Part shown: positions 11,622 to 20,732 of the stretch, piece by piece
Layout of the letters: every line of letters begins with the position of its first letter
Numbering within the stretch: the first letter of the stretch is position 1
From: Drosophila pseudoobscura
Taxonomy: Eukaryota; Arthropoda; Insecta; Diptera; Drosophilidae
Direction: 5' to 3'
DNA: 64,000 nucleotides
Assembly (NCBI RefSeq): GCF_009870125.1
Contig: NC_046679.1
Span: 14,756,001 to 14,820,000 of the forward strand
Notes under the pieces: generated by a model
What the model saw: only the letters and a program-made list of their open reading frames with translations
Databases searched by the model: none
What the model was told of the DNA's origin: nothing
Position numbers and translations under genes: made by a program

Positions 11622-12465
11622 GGTTGCGTTTATTTCAGTTCCCCTTTTGCCGATTTCTGCATATATTTTTAAATTATTTTGTGAAAAAAAAACACAAATA
11701 ATTAATCAGCTGTTTGCAGCTGCTGCCAGCGTTGCCATCTGTCTTCAAATTGAGCGCAAAATTAAGGCGCAGTTCGGAAAACAAAAACAATTGACGGGCG
11801 ACGGAAGGCGCATAAAAATAAGAATAAAACCAGTTTTAAAACAAAAACATTGACCAAGAGCGGCTCCACACAAAAGAGACTGACTCCGCTCGAAGCCAAA
11901 GCAAGCCCCAACCAGCCCCCCTCTCACACTCACGCACACAGAAGGCAGCCTTGACCACCATTGTGGTTTTTTGTGATAAGAGGCAGAGCGGATCCGAACG
12001 GAGCGCGGAGAGGCATTCAATTCCGTTTGTTTTGGTGAGAAAAAGCACATGAGGCGCAGTCACATAGGCGTCTCTTCCGCGGTGGAAAAGTTTCATTTCA
12101 TTTCGCCCACAACAGCCCCACGGTACGGTACTGAAGACCCACACACGGACCCCACATCTACTTGATTGGCAAATTCATTACTGCATTATATTCTCGTTAT
12201 CCCCCGGCCCGGTATTGTTTTTGACTTAGGTCTGGATTGTATGCGCATGTTTTGTAACTATTAATAGACCATTGTTGGATTAAAGGGCACACACTCACTC
12301 GATTCGTGCTCCAAAAAGCGAACAGATTAAACCTCCAAAACAGACGCGCGCTCCACATCGTGCCATTTTCATATCTAAGAATACGTAATCATCAGTTCGG
12401 TGGCCGGTGGCTGTGTCGCCACAAGAACAACTAAAGCTACAAATACAAGTACAACTACAAATAAA
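11622..12465. other. Bidirectional intergenic/5' region between Atg6 and PISD
   Basis: This is 844 bp between divergent start codons. A GCCAGCGTTGCCA at 11725-11737 (minus strand TGGCAACGCTGGC) fits the Ohler Motif-8-like core element and is well placed for Atg6. The segment 11,850-12,460 is rich in CAC/GCGC words and should include the PISD 5'UTR. No TATA box is obvious and I see no coding exon. Confidence 0.55.
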
Positions 12466-13815
12466 ATGGTTTCCTACTTTGTACCTCGCGGTCGCGTCCT
12501 GCTGAAGGCCGGCAACCTAAGAAAAGTGGTCCAGCCACACCAGCCGCAGCAACTACAACTACAAGCCGCCAAACCTACGCAGCAACAAAATGGAAGCTGG
12601 CCTGTGGTGCGGCATTTACGTCACTTCTCCTCGAATTCCTCGTCAGGGAATGCACCGCTGCACCGCCTCAAGCCGCAGACCCAGCAGCAACCGCAACCGC
12701 GCAAACAGCAGCTGAACCATAACCAGAACCTTGCCCAAGTGCGTCGCAATGTGCTCTCCCGGTGGACCGGCTTCCTTCTGCGCTGGGCCCCTATGGGCAT
12801 ATGCGTGTTCGGGGCCATCGAATGGCAGTTTCATAAGAAACGCTGCGAACGTGACGGCTCGCCACGCACCGCCTCGGAGTTCCAGTCGCGCGTGTACTGC
12901 TCGCTTCCGTTGCGGATCATCAGCCGCTGCTGGGGCTGGCTGGCCGCCTGCTACATGCCAACGACACTGCGACCATACGTCTATGGCTGGTACTCGAGTG
13001 CATTTAATGTCAATCTGAGCGAGGCCCAGTATCCGGAGTACGAGCACTACAACAGCCTCGCAGAGTTCTTCACGCGTCCCCTGAAGGAGGGCGCCCGCAC
13101 CATCGATGCCAATGCTCCGCTCGTCTCGCCTGCCGATGGAAAGGTTCTGCACTTTGGTAGCGCCTCTGACTCGCTCATCGAGCAGGTGAAGGGCGTGAAC
13201 TACAGCATCGAGGACTTCCTGGGGCCCTTGCAGACGCTGGAGGAGGCCAAGACCGGTGTCAGCTACGCGCAGGCCCTGAAACGTCAGCGCGATGGAACCA
13301 CCGAATTATATCAGTGCGTTATCTACTTGGCTCCTGGAGACTACCACCGATTCCACTCACCAACCGCCTGGCAGCCGACGGTGCGTCGTCACTTCTCCGG
13401 AGAACTGCTCTCCGTGAGCCCCAAGGTGGCGGGCTGGCTGCCGGGTCTGTTCTGCCTGAACGAGCGCGTCCTCTATATGGGACAGTGGAAGCACGGCTTT
13501 TTCAGCTACACTGCAGTGGGGGCTACCAATGTGGGCTCCGTGGAGATCTACATGGATGCTGAACTGAAAACCAATCGCTGGACGGGTCTCAATGTGGGTA
13601 AGCATCCACCCAGCACCTACGAGTACGACGAAGTGGCCCTGGACGCGGAGCAGAAGCCAAAGGAGCTGGGCAAGGGTGATCTAATCGGGCAGTTCAACAT
13701 GGGCAGCACCATTGTCCTACTCTTTGAGGCGCCAAAGAATTTCAAGTTCGACATTGTGGCCGGACAGAAGATCCACGTGGGAGAGTCCCTAGGGCACATT
13801 GTGGAGCGTAAATGA
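12466..13815 (+). CDS. PISD: Mitochondrial phosphatidylserine decarboxylase proenzyme
   Basis: A single exon encodes 449 aa. The enzyme converts phosphatidylserine to phosphatidylethanolamine at the mitochondrial inner membrane, using a pyruvoyl group made by self-cleavage. The N-terminus is basic and Gln-rich, as expected of a mitochondrial presequence. It is followed by one membrane segment at about residues 100-122 (FLLRWAPMGICVFGAIEWQF). The catalytic domain has the family motifs AEFFTRPLKEGAR, VSPADGKVL, LAPGDYHRFHSP and, near the end, FNMGSTIVLLFEAP. Cleavage is expected between Gly413 and Ser414, leaving a short alpha chain of about 36 residues. The motif is M-G-S-T where vertebrates have L-G-S-T; I recall the same in melanogaster. 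I chose the ATG at 12466; reading further upstream in frame gives only a non-ATG start. The gene is the likely orthologue of melanogaster CG5991. Confidence 0.96.
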   Translation: MVSYFVPRGRVLLKAGNLRKVVQPHQPQQLQLQAAKPTQQQNGSWPVVRHLRHFSSNSSSGNAPLHRLKPQTQQQPQPRKQQLNHNQNLAQVRRNVLSRWTGFLLRWAPMGICVFGAIEWQFHKKRCERDGSPRTASEFQSRVYCSLPLRIISRCWGWLAACYMPTTLRPYVYGWYSSAFNVNLSEAQYPEYEHYNSLAEFFTRPLKEGARTIDANAPLVSPADGKVLHFGSASDSLIEQVKGVNYSIEDFLGPLQTLEEAKTGVSYAQALKRQRDGTTELYQCVIYLAPGDYHRFHSPTAWQPTVRRHFSGELLSVSPKVAGWLPGLFCLNERVLYMGQWKHGFFSYTAVGATNVGSVEIYMDAELKTNRWTGLNVGKHPPSTYEYDEVALDAEQKPKELGKGDLIGQFNMGSTIVLLFEAPKNFKFDIVAGQKIHVGESLGHIVERK

Positions 13816-14905
13816 TGAAGGTCCTTGTTCCATGTTGATCCCCCGAAGGAAGCCTATTGTGATGCCTATCCAAGAATCAGTTCAAAGCAATGCCTGTCTC
13901 TAGCAAGTTGATAGATTGAAAAGTCCAATCTAATAATCACATTTTGTATTACTGGAGCTCTCCTAACGTATTTTTTGTGAACATCCTGCTAAGCTATGTG
14001 TGTGTATTGTTGCCATTTCTAGAGTCGTAAGTAAATATTTTATACAATAAATGTCGAAATGTCGTTTGAATACAATAAACAGCCCGTTTTTCCATGTCCA
14101 TGTCTGTTTTCGTGTCCGGTTCAACCCGCATGGCACGCGCCGGCTTATATCAGTGCAAAACATATAATTGTTGAGGTGGGAGCTGGGCTGTTATCTTTCC
14201 TTATCTTTTTCTTATTTGATAACAGAAAACGGGTGAAAATTTCTCAGTCGTTGAACCCAAAAGAAAAAGTGTTCGTCTGGGAATGCTTATCGGTATATGG
14301 CAAGCCGATCTCTATTAATTTCCCGGATGTTATACTACAAACATACATACATCGTTCCACCCATCATCGCGAATCACATCACCCTATCTCTACGAACCTG
14401 AACTTTCTTCTCAGACATAATACTACTGTCGCACAGCAGAATTAATTTACTACCAGCCATACATGCATACATATATATGTACATAGTATGTTCGGTTCTG
14501 TACATACGTTCTTTTCTGCTTGTATATTGAATCCGGGATCGCATATTCATCTAATTGAATCAATCAACCAGCCGATTCCAAGCAAATGCGCTTGTTCGTT
14601 GAACTTATCACACGATGAGAATTTGATTGTGCCCGAGAGAAACTTGATACACGTAGTTCGAGAGTGATGGCACCCGGACCCGGCAACAGTTCGGGATCTG
14701 GAATGAAACAATTGCGTCAAAGCAAAAACCTTTCATCAAAGCAAACATTTTTTCAAATTTATGCGCCAAATAAAATGTGAGCAATCGATTGCAACCCTGT
14801 GTCACGAACAGCTGATTGCCGGCTTGAATTTGTTGTGTTTGTGCTTTTACGTAATAATATAATTGTTGTTTTTTGCCGATTAAGACTGTTGAATAGCTAA
14901 AAATA
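13816..14905. other. Intergenic region PISD to rhodanese
   Basis: The PISD 3'UTR probably ends after AATAAA at 14046-14051. The rest is AT-rich, with a short TACATA-rich stretch near 14,340-14,500. The rhodanese promoter should lie in the last 300 bp, where I see no TATA box and no convincing heat-shock element. Confidence 0.55.
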
Positions 14906-15385
14906 ATGCTGAGATATTGCCTGGTGGCTCTGAGAGCAGCAAGGAGCAATTTGTCCCTTCAAACTACTCTACACTTGCCTCCAAAATGCACCCTAGTCGG
15001 ATCACAACGATTCTTCAACAGCAGCAGCGTCCCGACAATTGGAATTGTGGAATACGATGTGGTCAAGAAGCTGCCCCGGGAACCACAGAAGCTTCTCATA
15101 GACGTAAGGGAACCAGATGAGCTTACGAAGACTGGCCAAATCCCCTCCAGCATCAACATACCCTTGGGCATTGTCAGCCAAGAGCTGTCTGCCAGCAATG
15201 AAGTCTTCAAGTCCAAATATGGTCGCGAGAAGCCACAAGCCAACACAGAGATCATATTCCACTGTATGATTGGCAAACGAAGCCTGAAGGCTGCCGAAGC
15301 AGCCGCCGCCCTTGGCTTCAAGAATCTGAAAAACTACGAAGGATCCTGGACGGATTGGGCCAAGCGGGAAGGATTGCCAAAGTAG
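14906..15385 (+). CDS. Mitochondrial single-domain rhodanese (thiosulfate sulfurtransferase, TSTD1-like)
   Basis: A single exon encodes 159 aa. Single-domain rhodaneses move sulfane sulfur between thiosulfate and thiols such as glutathione through a cysteine persulfide. The N-terminal 40 residues are rich in Arg, Leu and Ser without acids (MLRYCLVALRAARSN), as in a mitochondrial presequence. The rhodanese fold follows: LLIDVREPDEL (residues 63-73), IPSSINIPLG (79-88), the active-site loop C120-M-I-G-K-R around the catalytic Cys120, and the terminal NYEGSWTDWA. The loop resembles CQMGKR of human TSTD1. The gene is likely the orthologue of melanogaster CG6000 (from memory) and is related to the Hsp67Bb/CG12279 group. 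Its 3' end faces Hsp70 copy 1, with stop codons 132 bp apart. A degenerate relative sits at the mirror position beyond the other Hsp70. Confidence 0.9.
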   Translation: MLRYCLVALRAARSNLSLQTTLHLPPKCTLVGSQRFFNSSSVPTIGIVEYDVVKKLPREPQKLLIDVREPDELTKTGQIPSSINIPLGIVSQELSASNEVFKSKYGREKPQANTEIIFHCMIGKRSLKAAEAAAALGFKNLKNYEGSWTDWAKREGLPK

Positions 15386-15434
15386 AAAAACGAACAACAA
15401 ATGCAATACAATTTCAATTTAAATAATACGCTAT

Positions 15435-15440
15435 TTTATT
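15435..15440 (-). terminator. Polyadenylation signal of Hsp70 copy 1
   Basis: TTTATT on the plus strand reads AATAAA on the Hsp70 strand, 78 bp after its stop and 50 bp after the rhodanese stop, so the two transcripts overlap at their ends. Confidence 0.7.
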
Positions 15441-15517
15441 GAATTAAATTCATATTCTAAAGATTTTTGGGTTATGAGATCTATGTAAATTAAAGGAACT
15501 TTATATTCTATTTGAGT

Positions 15518-17446
15518 TTAGTCGACCTCCTCGACTGTGGGTCCATTGTAGCCACCGTTGGCGAAGCCTCCGGCTTGCTGGCCGCAGTTGGGGGCCTGCG
15601 TACCATCTCCGGTACCTCCCTGCTGATGCATCTTCGTCATGATGGGGCTGCAGAACTGGGTGAGCTCCTTCAGCTTGTACTCGTACTCCTCCTTGTCGGC
15701 GGTTGTGTTGCCGTCGAGCCACTTGATGGTCTCGCTGCACTTCTCGAGCACACTGCTCTTGTCCGACTGGCTGATCCTGTCGCCCCCATTGTCGGCGGCC
15801 TCCTTCACGCCGAACACGTAGCTCTCCAGCTGGTTGCGGGCAGCGATCCTTTGGCGGTGCTTCTCGTCCTCCTCGGCGTACTGCTCGGCCTCGTTGAGCA
15901 TGCGATCGATGTCGGCCTGCGAAAGGCGACCCTTGTCGTTCTTGATGGTGATGTTCTTGGCATTGCCAGTGCCCATTTCTTTGGCCGTGACGTTGAGAAT
16001 GCCGTTGGCGTCCAGGTCGAAGGTGACCTCAATCTTGGGGACGCCGCGGGGTGCCGGAGGGATGGCCGTGAGGTTGAAGGTTCCCAGCACATTGTTGTCC
16101 TTCGTCAAGGCACGCTCGCCCTCAAACACCTGCACAGTTACGGCGGGCTGGTTGTCTGCGTAGGTGGTGAAGGTCTTTGATTGCTTGCACGGGATGCGGC
16201 TGTTGCGCTCGATCAGCTTGGTCATCACTCCGCCAGCGGTCTCGATGCCGAGGGAGAGCGGCGACACGTCCACGAGCAGCACGTCCTTGATCTGGCTGCT
16301 CTGGTCGCCGGACAGGATGGCAGCCTGGATGGCGGCACCGTAGGCCACAGCCTCGTCTGGGTTGATGGACAGGTTGAGGCTCTTGCCATTGAAGAAGCTC
16401 TGCAGAAGGTTCTGCACCTTGGGAATGCGTGTTGATCCGCCCACCAGGACGATGTCGTCAATCTTGCTCTTGTCCATCTTGGCGTCGTTCAGGGCCTTCT
16501 CCACGGGCTGCAGGGTGTTCCGGAAGAGGTCTCCGCATAGCTCCTCGAAGCGGGCACGGCTGACCTTTGTGTAGAAGTCGTGTCCCTCGAACAGGGCATC
16601 CACTTCGATGGTTGCCTCAGTGCTGGAAGACAGCGTTCTCTTGGCCCGCTCAGCTGCGGTGCGGAGACGGCGCAGGGCACGAGGATTGGAGCGCAAGTCC
16701 TTCTTGAACTTTCGCTTGAACTCCTCCGCCAGGTGGTTCACCAGTCTGTTGTCAAAGTCCTCGCCACCCAAGTGAGTGTCTCCGGCAGTGGCGCGCACCT
16801 CGAACAGCGATCCTTCGTCGATGGTCAGAATAGAGACATCAAAGGTGCCGCCACCCAGATCGAAGATCAGCACATTGCGCTCCCCCTTGAGATTCTTGTC
16901 CAGGCCATATGCCAGAGCTGCTGCCGTCGGCTCGTTGATGATGCGCAACACGTTGAGGCCGGCGATGGCTCCGGCATCTTTGGTGGCCTGGCGCTGGGAG
17001 TCGTTGAAGTACGCTGGCACTGTGATAACTGCGTCGCGCACTGAGGTGCCCAGGTACGCCTCGGCCGTCTCCTTCATCTTGACGAGCACCATCGAGCTGA
17101 TTTCCTCCGGGGCAAAGCGCTTCACCTCGCCCTTGAACTCAACACTCATCTTTGGCTTGCCGCAGTCGTTGACCACCTTGAAGGGCCAGTGCTTCATGTC
17201 ATCCTGGATCTTCGAGTCGTCGAACTTGCGCCCAATCAGGCGCTTGGCGTCGAACACACTGTTCTTCGGATTCATCGCCACCTGGTTCTTGGCGGCGTCT
17301 CCGATGAGGCGCTCCGAATCGGTGAATGCCACATAACTGGGCGTTGTGCGGTTTCCCTGATCGTTGGCGATTATTTCCACCTTTCCGTGCTGGAAGACAC
17401 CGACGCACGAGTACGTGGTGCCCAAGTCAATGCCAATGGCCGGCAT
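15518..17446 (-). CDS. Hsp70: Heat-shock protein 70, copy 1 (minus strand)
   Basis: This intronless gene encodes 642 aa, the length of the inducible melanogaster Hsp70s. Hsp70 is the cytosolic ATP-driven chaperone produced in large amounts on heat shock. The three signatures are present: [12 protein letters not shown] at the N-terminus, [14 protein letters not shown] and [14 protein letters not shown]. The substrate-binding domain and the C-terminal EEVD for TPR co-chaperones follow. The start is the ATG before PAIGIDLG; 25 more in-frame codons upstream lie in the 5'UTR. The only protein difference I see from copy 2 is GQQAGG here against GQHAGG there, near the C-terminus. The lack of introns suits expression when splicing is blocked by heat. 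The promoter, with TATA, HSEs and GAGA sites, is annotated separately. Confidence 0.98.
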   Translation of the reverse strand: MPAIGIDLGTTYSCVGVFQHGKVEIIANDQGNRTTPSYVAFTDSERLIGDAAKNQVAMNPKNSVFDAKRLIGRKFDDSKIQDDMKHWPFKVVNDCGKPKMSVEFKGEVKRFAPEEISSMVLVKMKETAEAYLGTSVRDAVITVPAYFNDSQRQATKDAGAIAGLNVLRIINEPTAAALAYGLDKNLKGERNVLIFDLGGGTFDVSILTIDEGSLFEVRATAGDTHLGGEDFDNRLVNHLAEEFKRKFKKDLRSNPRALRRLRTAAERAKRTLSSSTEATIEVDALFEGHDFYTKVSRARFEELCGDLFRNTLQPVEKALNDAKMDKSKIDDIVLVGGSTRIPKVQNLLQSFFNGKSLNLSINPDEAVAYGAAIQAAILSGDQSSQIKDVLLVDVSPLSLGIETAGGVMTKLIERNSRIPCKQSKTFTTYADNQPAVTVQVFEGERALTKDNNVLGTFNLTAIPPAPRGVPKIEVTFDLDANGILNVTAKEMGTGNAKNITIKNDKGRLSQADIDRMLNEAEQYAEEDEKHRQRIAARNQLESYVFGVKEAADNGGDRISQSDKSSVLEKCSETIKWLDGNTTADKEEYEYKLKELTQFCSPIMTKMHQQGGTGDGTQAPNCGQQAGGFANGGYNGPTVEEVD

Positions 17447-17704
17447 TTTCTGTGTGTGTGTGTGTGTTTGGCTTCTTCTGTATTTCTTTAACAATTTATT
17501 GTTGCCGGGCTGATTCTGCAATCCCTCGTTTGCGATTTTTATTCTGTTGAATTTTACTTGTATTTCAGTACTTTTATCTAATTTCTGGTTTCACTTTTAC
17601 TTGTTGTGTAGACTTTCCGGTTGTAACCGTCACTTTCGCTTGCTTTGCTTGTTGTGTTGTTGCTTGCTTGAATTGAAATGTGCAGGGGTAGCGAACGGCG
17701 CCGC

Positions 17705-17712
17705 TATTTATA
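17705..17712 (-). promoter_or_regulatory. TATA box of Hsp70 copy 1
   Basis: On the minus strand this reads TATAAATA. It is about 260 bp upstream of the ATG, giving a 5'UTR of about 235 nt, typical of fly Hsp70. Confidence 0.9.
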
Positions 17713-17741
17713 CTCCCGGCCAGTTTGAGATTCCCTTGCCA

Positions 17742-17779
17742 GAAGAGGGGAGAACGTTCGCGATGATTCTCGAAGTTTC
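17742..17779 (-). promoter_or_regulatory. Proximal heat-shock elements of Hsp70 copy 1
   Basis: Inverted GAA/TTC pentamers occur at 17742, 17752, 17757, 17767, 17772 and 17777, all on one 5-bp register. This is an HSF-binding array 30-70 bp upstream of the TATA box. Confidence 0.9.
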
Positions 17780-17855
17780 GCGAGAGTGCGAGTGAGATAA
17801 CCGTAGTGTCGAAAAAGGGGAAGGTTGTGAAAAGTGAAACACGTTCGCTATGCTA

Positions 17856-17874
17856 CGAGAGAGTGCGAGAGAGA
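17856..17874 (-). promoter_or_regulatory. GAGA-factor sites upstream of Hsp70 copy 1
   Basis: GAGAGAG-N-GAGAGAGA clusters lie about 150 bp upstream of the TATA box. GAGA factor keeps fly Hsp70 promoters open and loaded with paused Pol II. The assignment is from motif and position. Confidence 0.75.
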
Positions 17875-18292
17875 TAACAAGAGAATGTGTAAGGGGAAAT
17901 GATGTGAACTGTAGGGTATGGAAAATTCAAGAATAATTAAGGGGAAGCGATGCATTATCGTAGGTCAGCGCTGCCACTTATCTATTAATTCAGTCTATTT
18001 TTAACAATTTGGCTTATTTATAGATTCTCTCTATATACCAATATTTGTGTACGTGCAGAACTGGTCATATTCTAAAACTGTTTATTCAGCTTATTGACGT
18101 CTAAATAATATTGTTTATAAGCTTTTTTTAGCAGGTGGTACCTATTTGTTATTATAAAATATTGATATGTATATGTTGTCTTCTAAATTTAGCTGATAAA
18201 TGCAAGAGGTATTCCTATTTAATTTCTCCTCTTTTAGAGTTGACAAAAACGAATATGTATGTGTACACACATATGTACATATGTACTGGGTA

Positions 18293-18307
18293 CCCAGTGG
18301 ACCAAAA
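18293..18307 (+). repeat. Left terminal inverted repeat
   Basis: CCCAGTGGACCAAAA is an exact inverse match to 19934-19948. The CAGTGG start is reminiscent of hAT ends, but no 8-bp duplication is present. Confidence 0.8.
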
Positions 18308-18381
18308 AGCGATAGTAAAACGGAACTATCATAAAATGTCCGGAAACGGACTTAGAAATGATAAAAATCCGGGAGCGATGA

Positions 18382-18658
18382 GTGAAGTCTCGCAAAATGC
18401 TCGAAGACGGACTTAGAAAAGAGCATTTACCGGACAAAAACCGAGTGACGACAAAGTCTCGCAAAACTATCACAAACGGACTTAAAAACGGGTGAAAAAT
18501 GGACAGAAAAGTGAAACATAACGGAAAAAATAGCTAGGTACGGGTGAAGTCTCACAAAATGCTCGTAGACGGACTCAGAAAAGAGCATTTACCGGACGAA
18601 AACCGTGCGACGACCAAAGTCTCGCAAAACTATCACAAACGGACTTAAAAACGGGCAC
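18382..18658 (+). repeat. Left subterminal direct repeats (two ~113-bp copies)
   Basis: Two copies start at about 18382 and 18544 (period about 161). Each contains AGTCTCRCAAAATGCTCG, then GACGGACTYAGAAAAGAGC, ACCGGAC, and AAAGTCTCGCAAAACTATCAC. Shorter related pieces occur at 18310-18375. Confidence 0.85.
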
Positions 18659-18924
18659 AATACGCAAGAAACGCCGGATCACGTAATATAACATGAACGA
18701 ACATGTCAAACTGCGGCCCGGCACAACGCCGCCGTTTTTTCGTTTTCTGTTATTTTGTGATTAAAAACCGCAGCAGAAGGACGTAAACGGAGAGATAAAT
18801 CATAAAAATAGTGAAAAAAGGAAAAATCGGTAAGTAAATTATTATTTATTTAATAGTATAGTATAGTATATAATTATTTCTAATTACAGCTATCATAGAA
18901 AAAATTAATAACCTGGACAAAAAA

Positions 18925-19566
18925 ATGGACCTTATGCTTAATAAACTCGACGGAATAAATAACCTGGACAAAAAAATGGACATCGTGATTAATAAACTGG
19001 ACCGAAACACAGCGGAAATGGTGGCTCTTCGTTCCGAAATTGGCTCCATTAAGGCGAAGGTTTGTGGTGAGATCCGCAAACCCAAAGTAGTTCTGCCTTG
19101 CCAACCGCTCACAACCATAGAAGAATTGGATTATTTCGAGCATAACTTGCAGGAAGAAAGTTTCTTAAAAAATGTGGTAAGTGTTTTGCGTGAAACTCAC
19201 GAGCTAAAAATATATTCAAAAATAATTCTGTTCAGATCGCAGAGTTAATGATGTCGGGCGAGAAAGCATTCGAAAAATGGATTTGGAGTTCTTGGCGTTC
19301 AATTGTGTCCGACGAGGTCGCACGACAGTGCTCTTGGCGGGACACAGAGGAGAAAAAGTGCATTAGGGGCTTGCGGGTTACTCTAGCCATCCGTAGTAAG
19401 TATTATTTTCAAATTAATATGTATATTGTAATATAATAAACATGATTATTTGTTTACAGCGGGATTTAAGGAAAGATTTTCGTTAGAAGACGCCGATTTC
19501 GACCGAATCACGCAAAAATTTTTCCAGTACGCCGAGGACAGTGTCGAAGGAGAAAAAACAAATTAA
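18925..19566 (+). CDS. Small spliced gene, 172 aa, coiled coil plus DUF4806-like C-terminal region
   Basis: The coding exons are 18925-19176, 19236-19395 and 19460-19566, with clean GTAAG donors and CAG acceptors in matching phases (0, then 1) and a TAA stop. An upstream non-coding exon probably ends at 18829 with an intron to 18889. An AATAAA lies at 19636-19641. The N-terminus (1-45) is a short coiled coil with an internal duplication of NNLDKKMD..NKLD. The C-terminal part has the pattern PLTTIEELDYFEHNL ... WSSWRSIVSDEVARQCSW ... GLRVTLAIR ... FFQYAEDS. This resembles DUF4806, a domain of unknown function frequent in insects, often in families linked with transposons, but the match is from memory and loose. 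No function can be given. Its intact splicing and reading frame suggest the gene is, or was until recently, under selection. Confidence 0.6.
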
Positions 19567-19694
19567 ATTTAATTCACTAATATGATTTTTTAATCTATTT
19601 ATGTACAACCAAAATTAAAAATTAAAATTAATTAAAATAAAATTAAAAATTATAAAAACAAAAAAAAATTGTGAGTCCCTTTTCATATTACTTT

Positions 19695-19860
19695 CGGCTC
19701 GCAAAAGATATCATAAACGGCTCGCAAAAGGCCCGCAAGAGATATCATAAACGGCTCGCAAAAGGTCCGCAAGAGATATCATAAACGGCTCGCAAGAGAT
19801 ATCATAAACGGCTCGCAAAAGGCCCGCAAAAGATATCATTAAAGGCTCGCAAAAGATCCG
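19695..19860 (+). repeat. Right subterminal tandem array
   Basis: Five to six units start CGGCTCGCAA at 19695, 19718, 19752, 19786 and 19809. Two unit lengths alternate (23 and 34 bp), the longer with an added GGYCCGCAAR. Each ends in GATATCATAAA. Confidence 0.9.
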
Positions 19861-19933
19861 TTTTTGAGCTACCGAAAATGAAACTTTCACTGCCACAAAC
19901 TGAGCGATATCGTTTGCGATATCTTTTACGAAG

Positions 19934-19948
19934 TTTTGGTCCACTGGG
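19934..19948 (-). repeat. Right terminal inverted repeat
   Basis: TTTTGGTCCACTGGG is the inverse of 18293-18307. Confidence 0.8.
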
Positions 19949-20304
19949 ATATTCTTCACTATTTTAATTAATTAATTATTTAAAATATCATTTTACATTT
20001 TGATTTATCCATGGGTTAAATTTGTATACCCAACTCACAACGTTCCCCCTTGTTTTGTTTTATGGCCATGTTTCCCTTTTTCATCACATTTCTCTAACAT
20101 ATTGAACTGTCTAAAAAAATCTCAGAAAATGTGCTCAATATCGGTTAACGGTTTTGATGAAAAATTAGCCTAATTTTTAAAAGTAGACTGGTTAATATAC
20201 ATATACCAGGCAGCACTGACCTACGTTAACGCTTCCACTTAATTATTCTTGAATTTTCCATACCCTACAGTTCACATCATTTCCCCTTACACATTCTCTT
20301 GTTA

Positions 20305-20323
20305 TCTCTCTCGCACTCTCTCG
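20305..20323 (+). promoter_or_regulatory. GAGA-factor sites upstream of Hsp70 copy 2
   Basis: CTCTCTC-N-CTCTC clusters, the exact mirror of 17856-17874. Confidence 0.75.
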
Positions 20324-20399
20324 TAGCATAGCGAACGTGTTTCACTTTTCACAACCTTCCCCTTTTTCGACACTACGGTTATCTCACTCGCACTCTCGC

Positions 20400-20437
20400 G
20401 AAACTTCGAGAATCATCGCGAACGTTCTCCCCTCTTC
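20400..20437 (+). promoter_or_regulatory. Proximal heat-shock elements of Hsp70 copy 2
   Basis: GAA at 20400, TTC at 20405, GAA at 20410, GAA at 20420, TTC at 20425 and TTC at 20435 are all on one 5-bp register, forming an HSF array directly upstream of the TATA box. Confidence 0.9.
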
Positions 20438-20466
20438 TGGCAAGGGAATCTCAAACTGGCCGGGAG

Positions 20467-20474
20467 TATAAATA
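20467..20474 (+). promoter_or_regulatory. TATA box of Hsp70 copy 2
   Basis: TATAAATA is followed about 30 bp later by the CATTTCAATTCAAGC start region and an A-rich 5'UTR of about 235 nt. The 5'UTR ends in a (CA)n run at 20711-20728, just before the ATG. Confidence 0.9.
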
Positions 20475-20732
20475 GCGGCGCCGTTCGCTACCCCTGCACA
20501 TTTCAATTCAAGCAAGCAACAACACAACAAGCAAAGCAAGCGAAAGTGACGGTTACAACCGGAAAGTCTACACAACAAGTAAAAGTGAAACCAGAAATTA
20601 GATAAAAGTACTGAAATACAAGTAAAATTCAACAGAATAAAAATCGCAAACGAGGGATTGCAGAATCAGCCCGGCAACAATAAATTGTTAAAGAAATACA
20701 GAAGAAGCCAAACACACACACACACACAGAAA

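Larger units (their letters stand above)
15517..17975. repeat. Left arm of the 2.46-kb Hsp70 inverted repeat
   Basis: This arm is the reverse complement of 20209-22662. From the stop codon to beyond the promoter every position maps by x -> 38179 - x with no indel. I found one synonymous and one missense base change in the CDS, and a 5-bp indel plus a few changes only in the innermost 35 bp. Homology stops abruptly one base after the stop codon. Confidence 0.93.
18293..19948. mobile_element. 1.66-kb TIR-bounded element with one spliced gene, in the Hsp70 spacer
   Basis: The ends are 15-bp perfect terminal inverted repeats, CCCAGTGGACCAAAA at 18293-18307 and its reverse complement at 19934-19948. 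Inside the left end lies a duplicated block of about 113 bp (18382-18494 and 18544-18658), and inside the right end a tandem array (19695-19860). Both are built on TCGCAAAA-type words, which looks like subterminal transposase-binding repeats. The only gene is a three-intron-type small ORF (18925-19566); no transposase is visible, so the element would be non-autonomous. I could not find a target-site duplication: the bases flanking the two TIRs (TGGGTA and ATATTC) do not match, so either the boundaries or the event are uncertain. The element sits between the two Hsp70 promoters, a region known to attract insertions. Confidence 0.65.

Noticed and set aside
12400-12465. Upstream extension of the PISD frame
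   Set aside because: It starts at GTG, and the first in-frame ATG with good context is at 12466.
15512-16180. Long open frames antisense to Hsp70 (and at 21999-22604)
   Set aside because: They are codon-bias shadows of the GC-rich Hsp70 coding strand, known in many Hsp70 genes, with no independent domain.
17447-17521. 25-codon N-terminal extension of both Hsp70 frames (also 20658-20732)
   Set aside because: It lies in the 5'UTR and includes the (CA)n run translated as His-Thr repeats. The family start is at [12 protein letters not shown].
18285-18292. Target-site duplication flanking the TIR element
   Set aside because: I tested 2-, 3-, 4- and 8-bp duplications at CCCAGTGG, CCAGTGG and CAGTGG starts. 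None matches the right flank, so I assign no transposon superfamily.
18796-18889. Coding first exon for the gene in the TIR element
   Set aside because: The in-frame reading upstream of the 18829 donor meets TAA at 18796 and has no ATG, so this exon is treated as 5'UTR.
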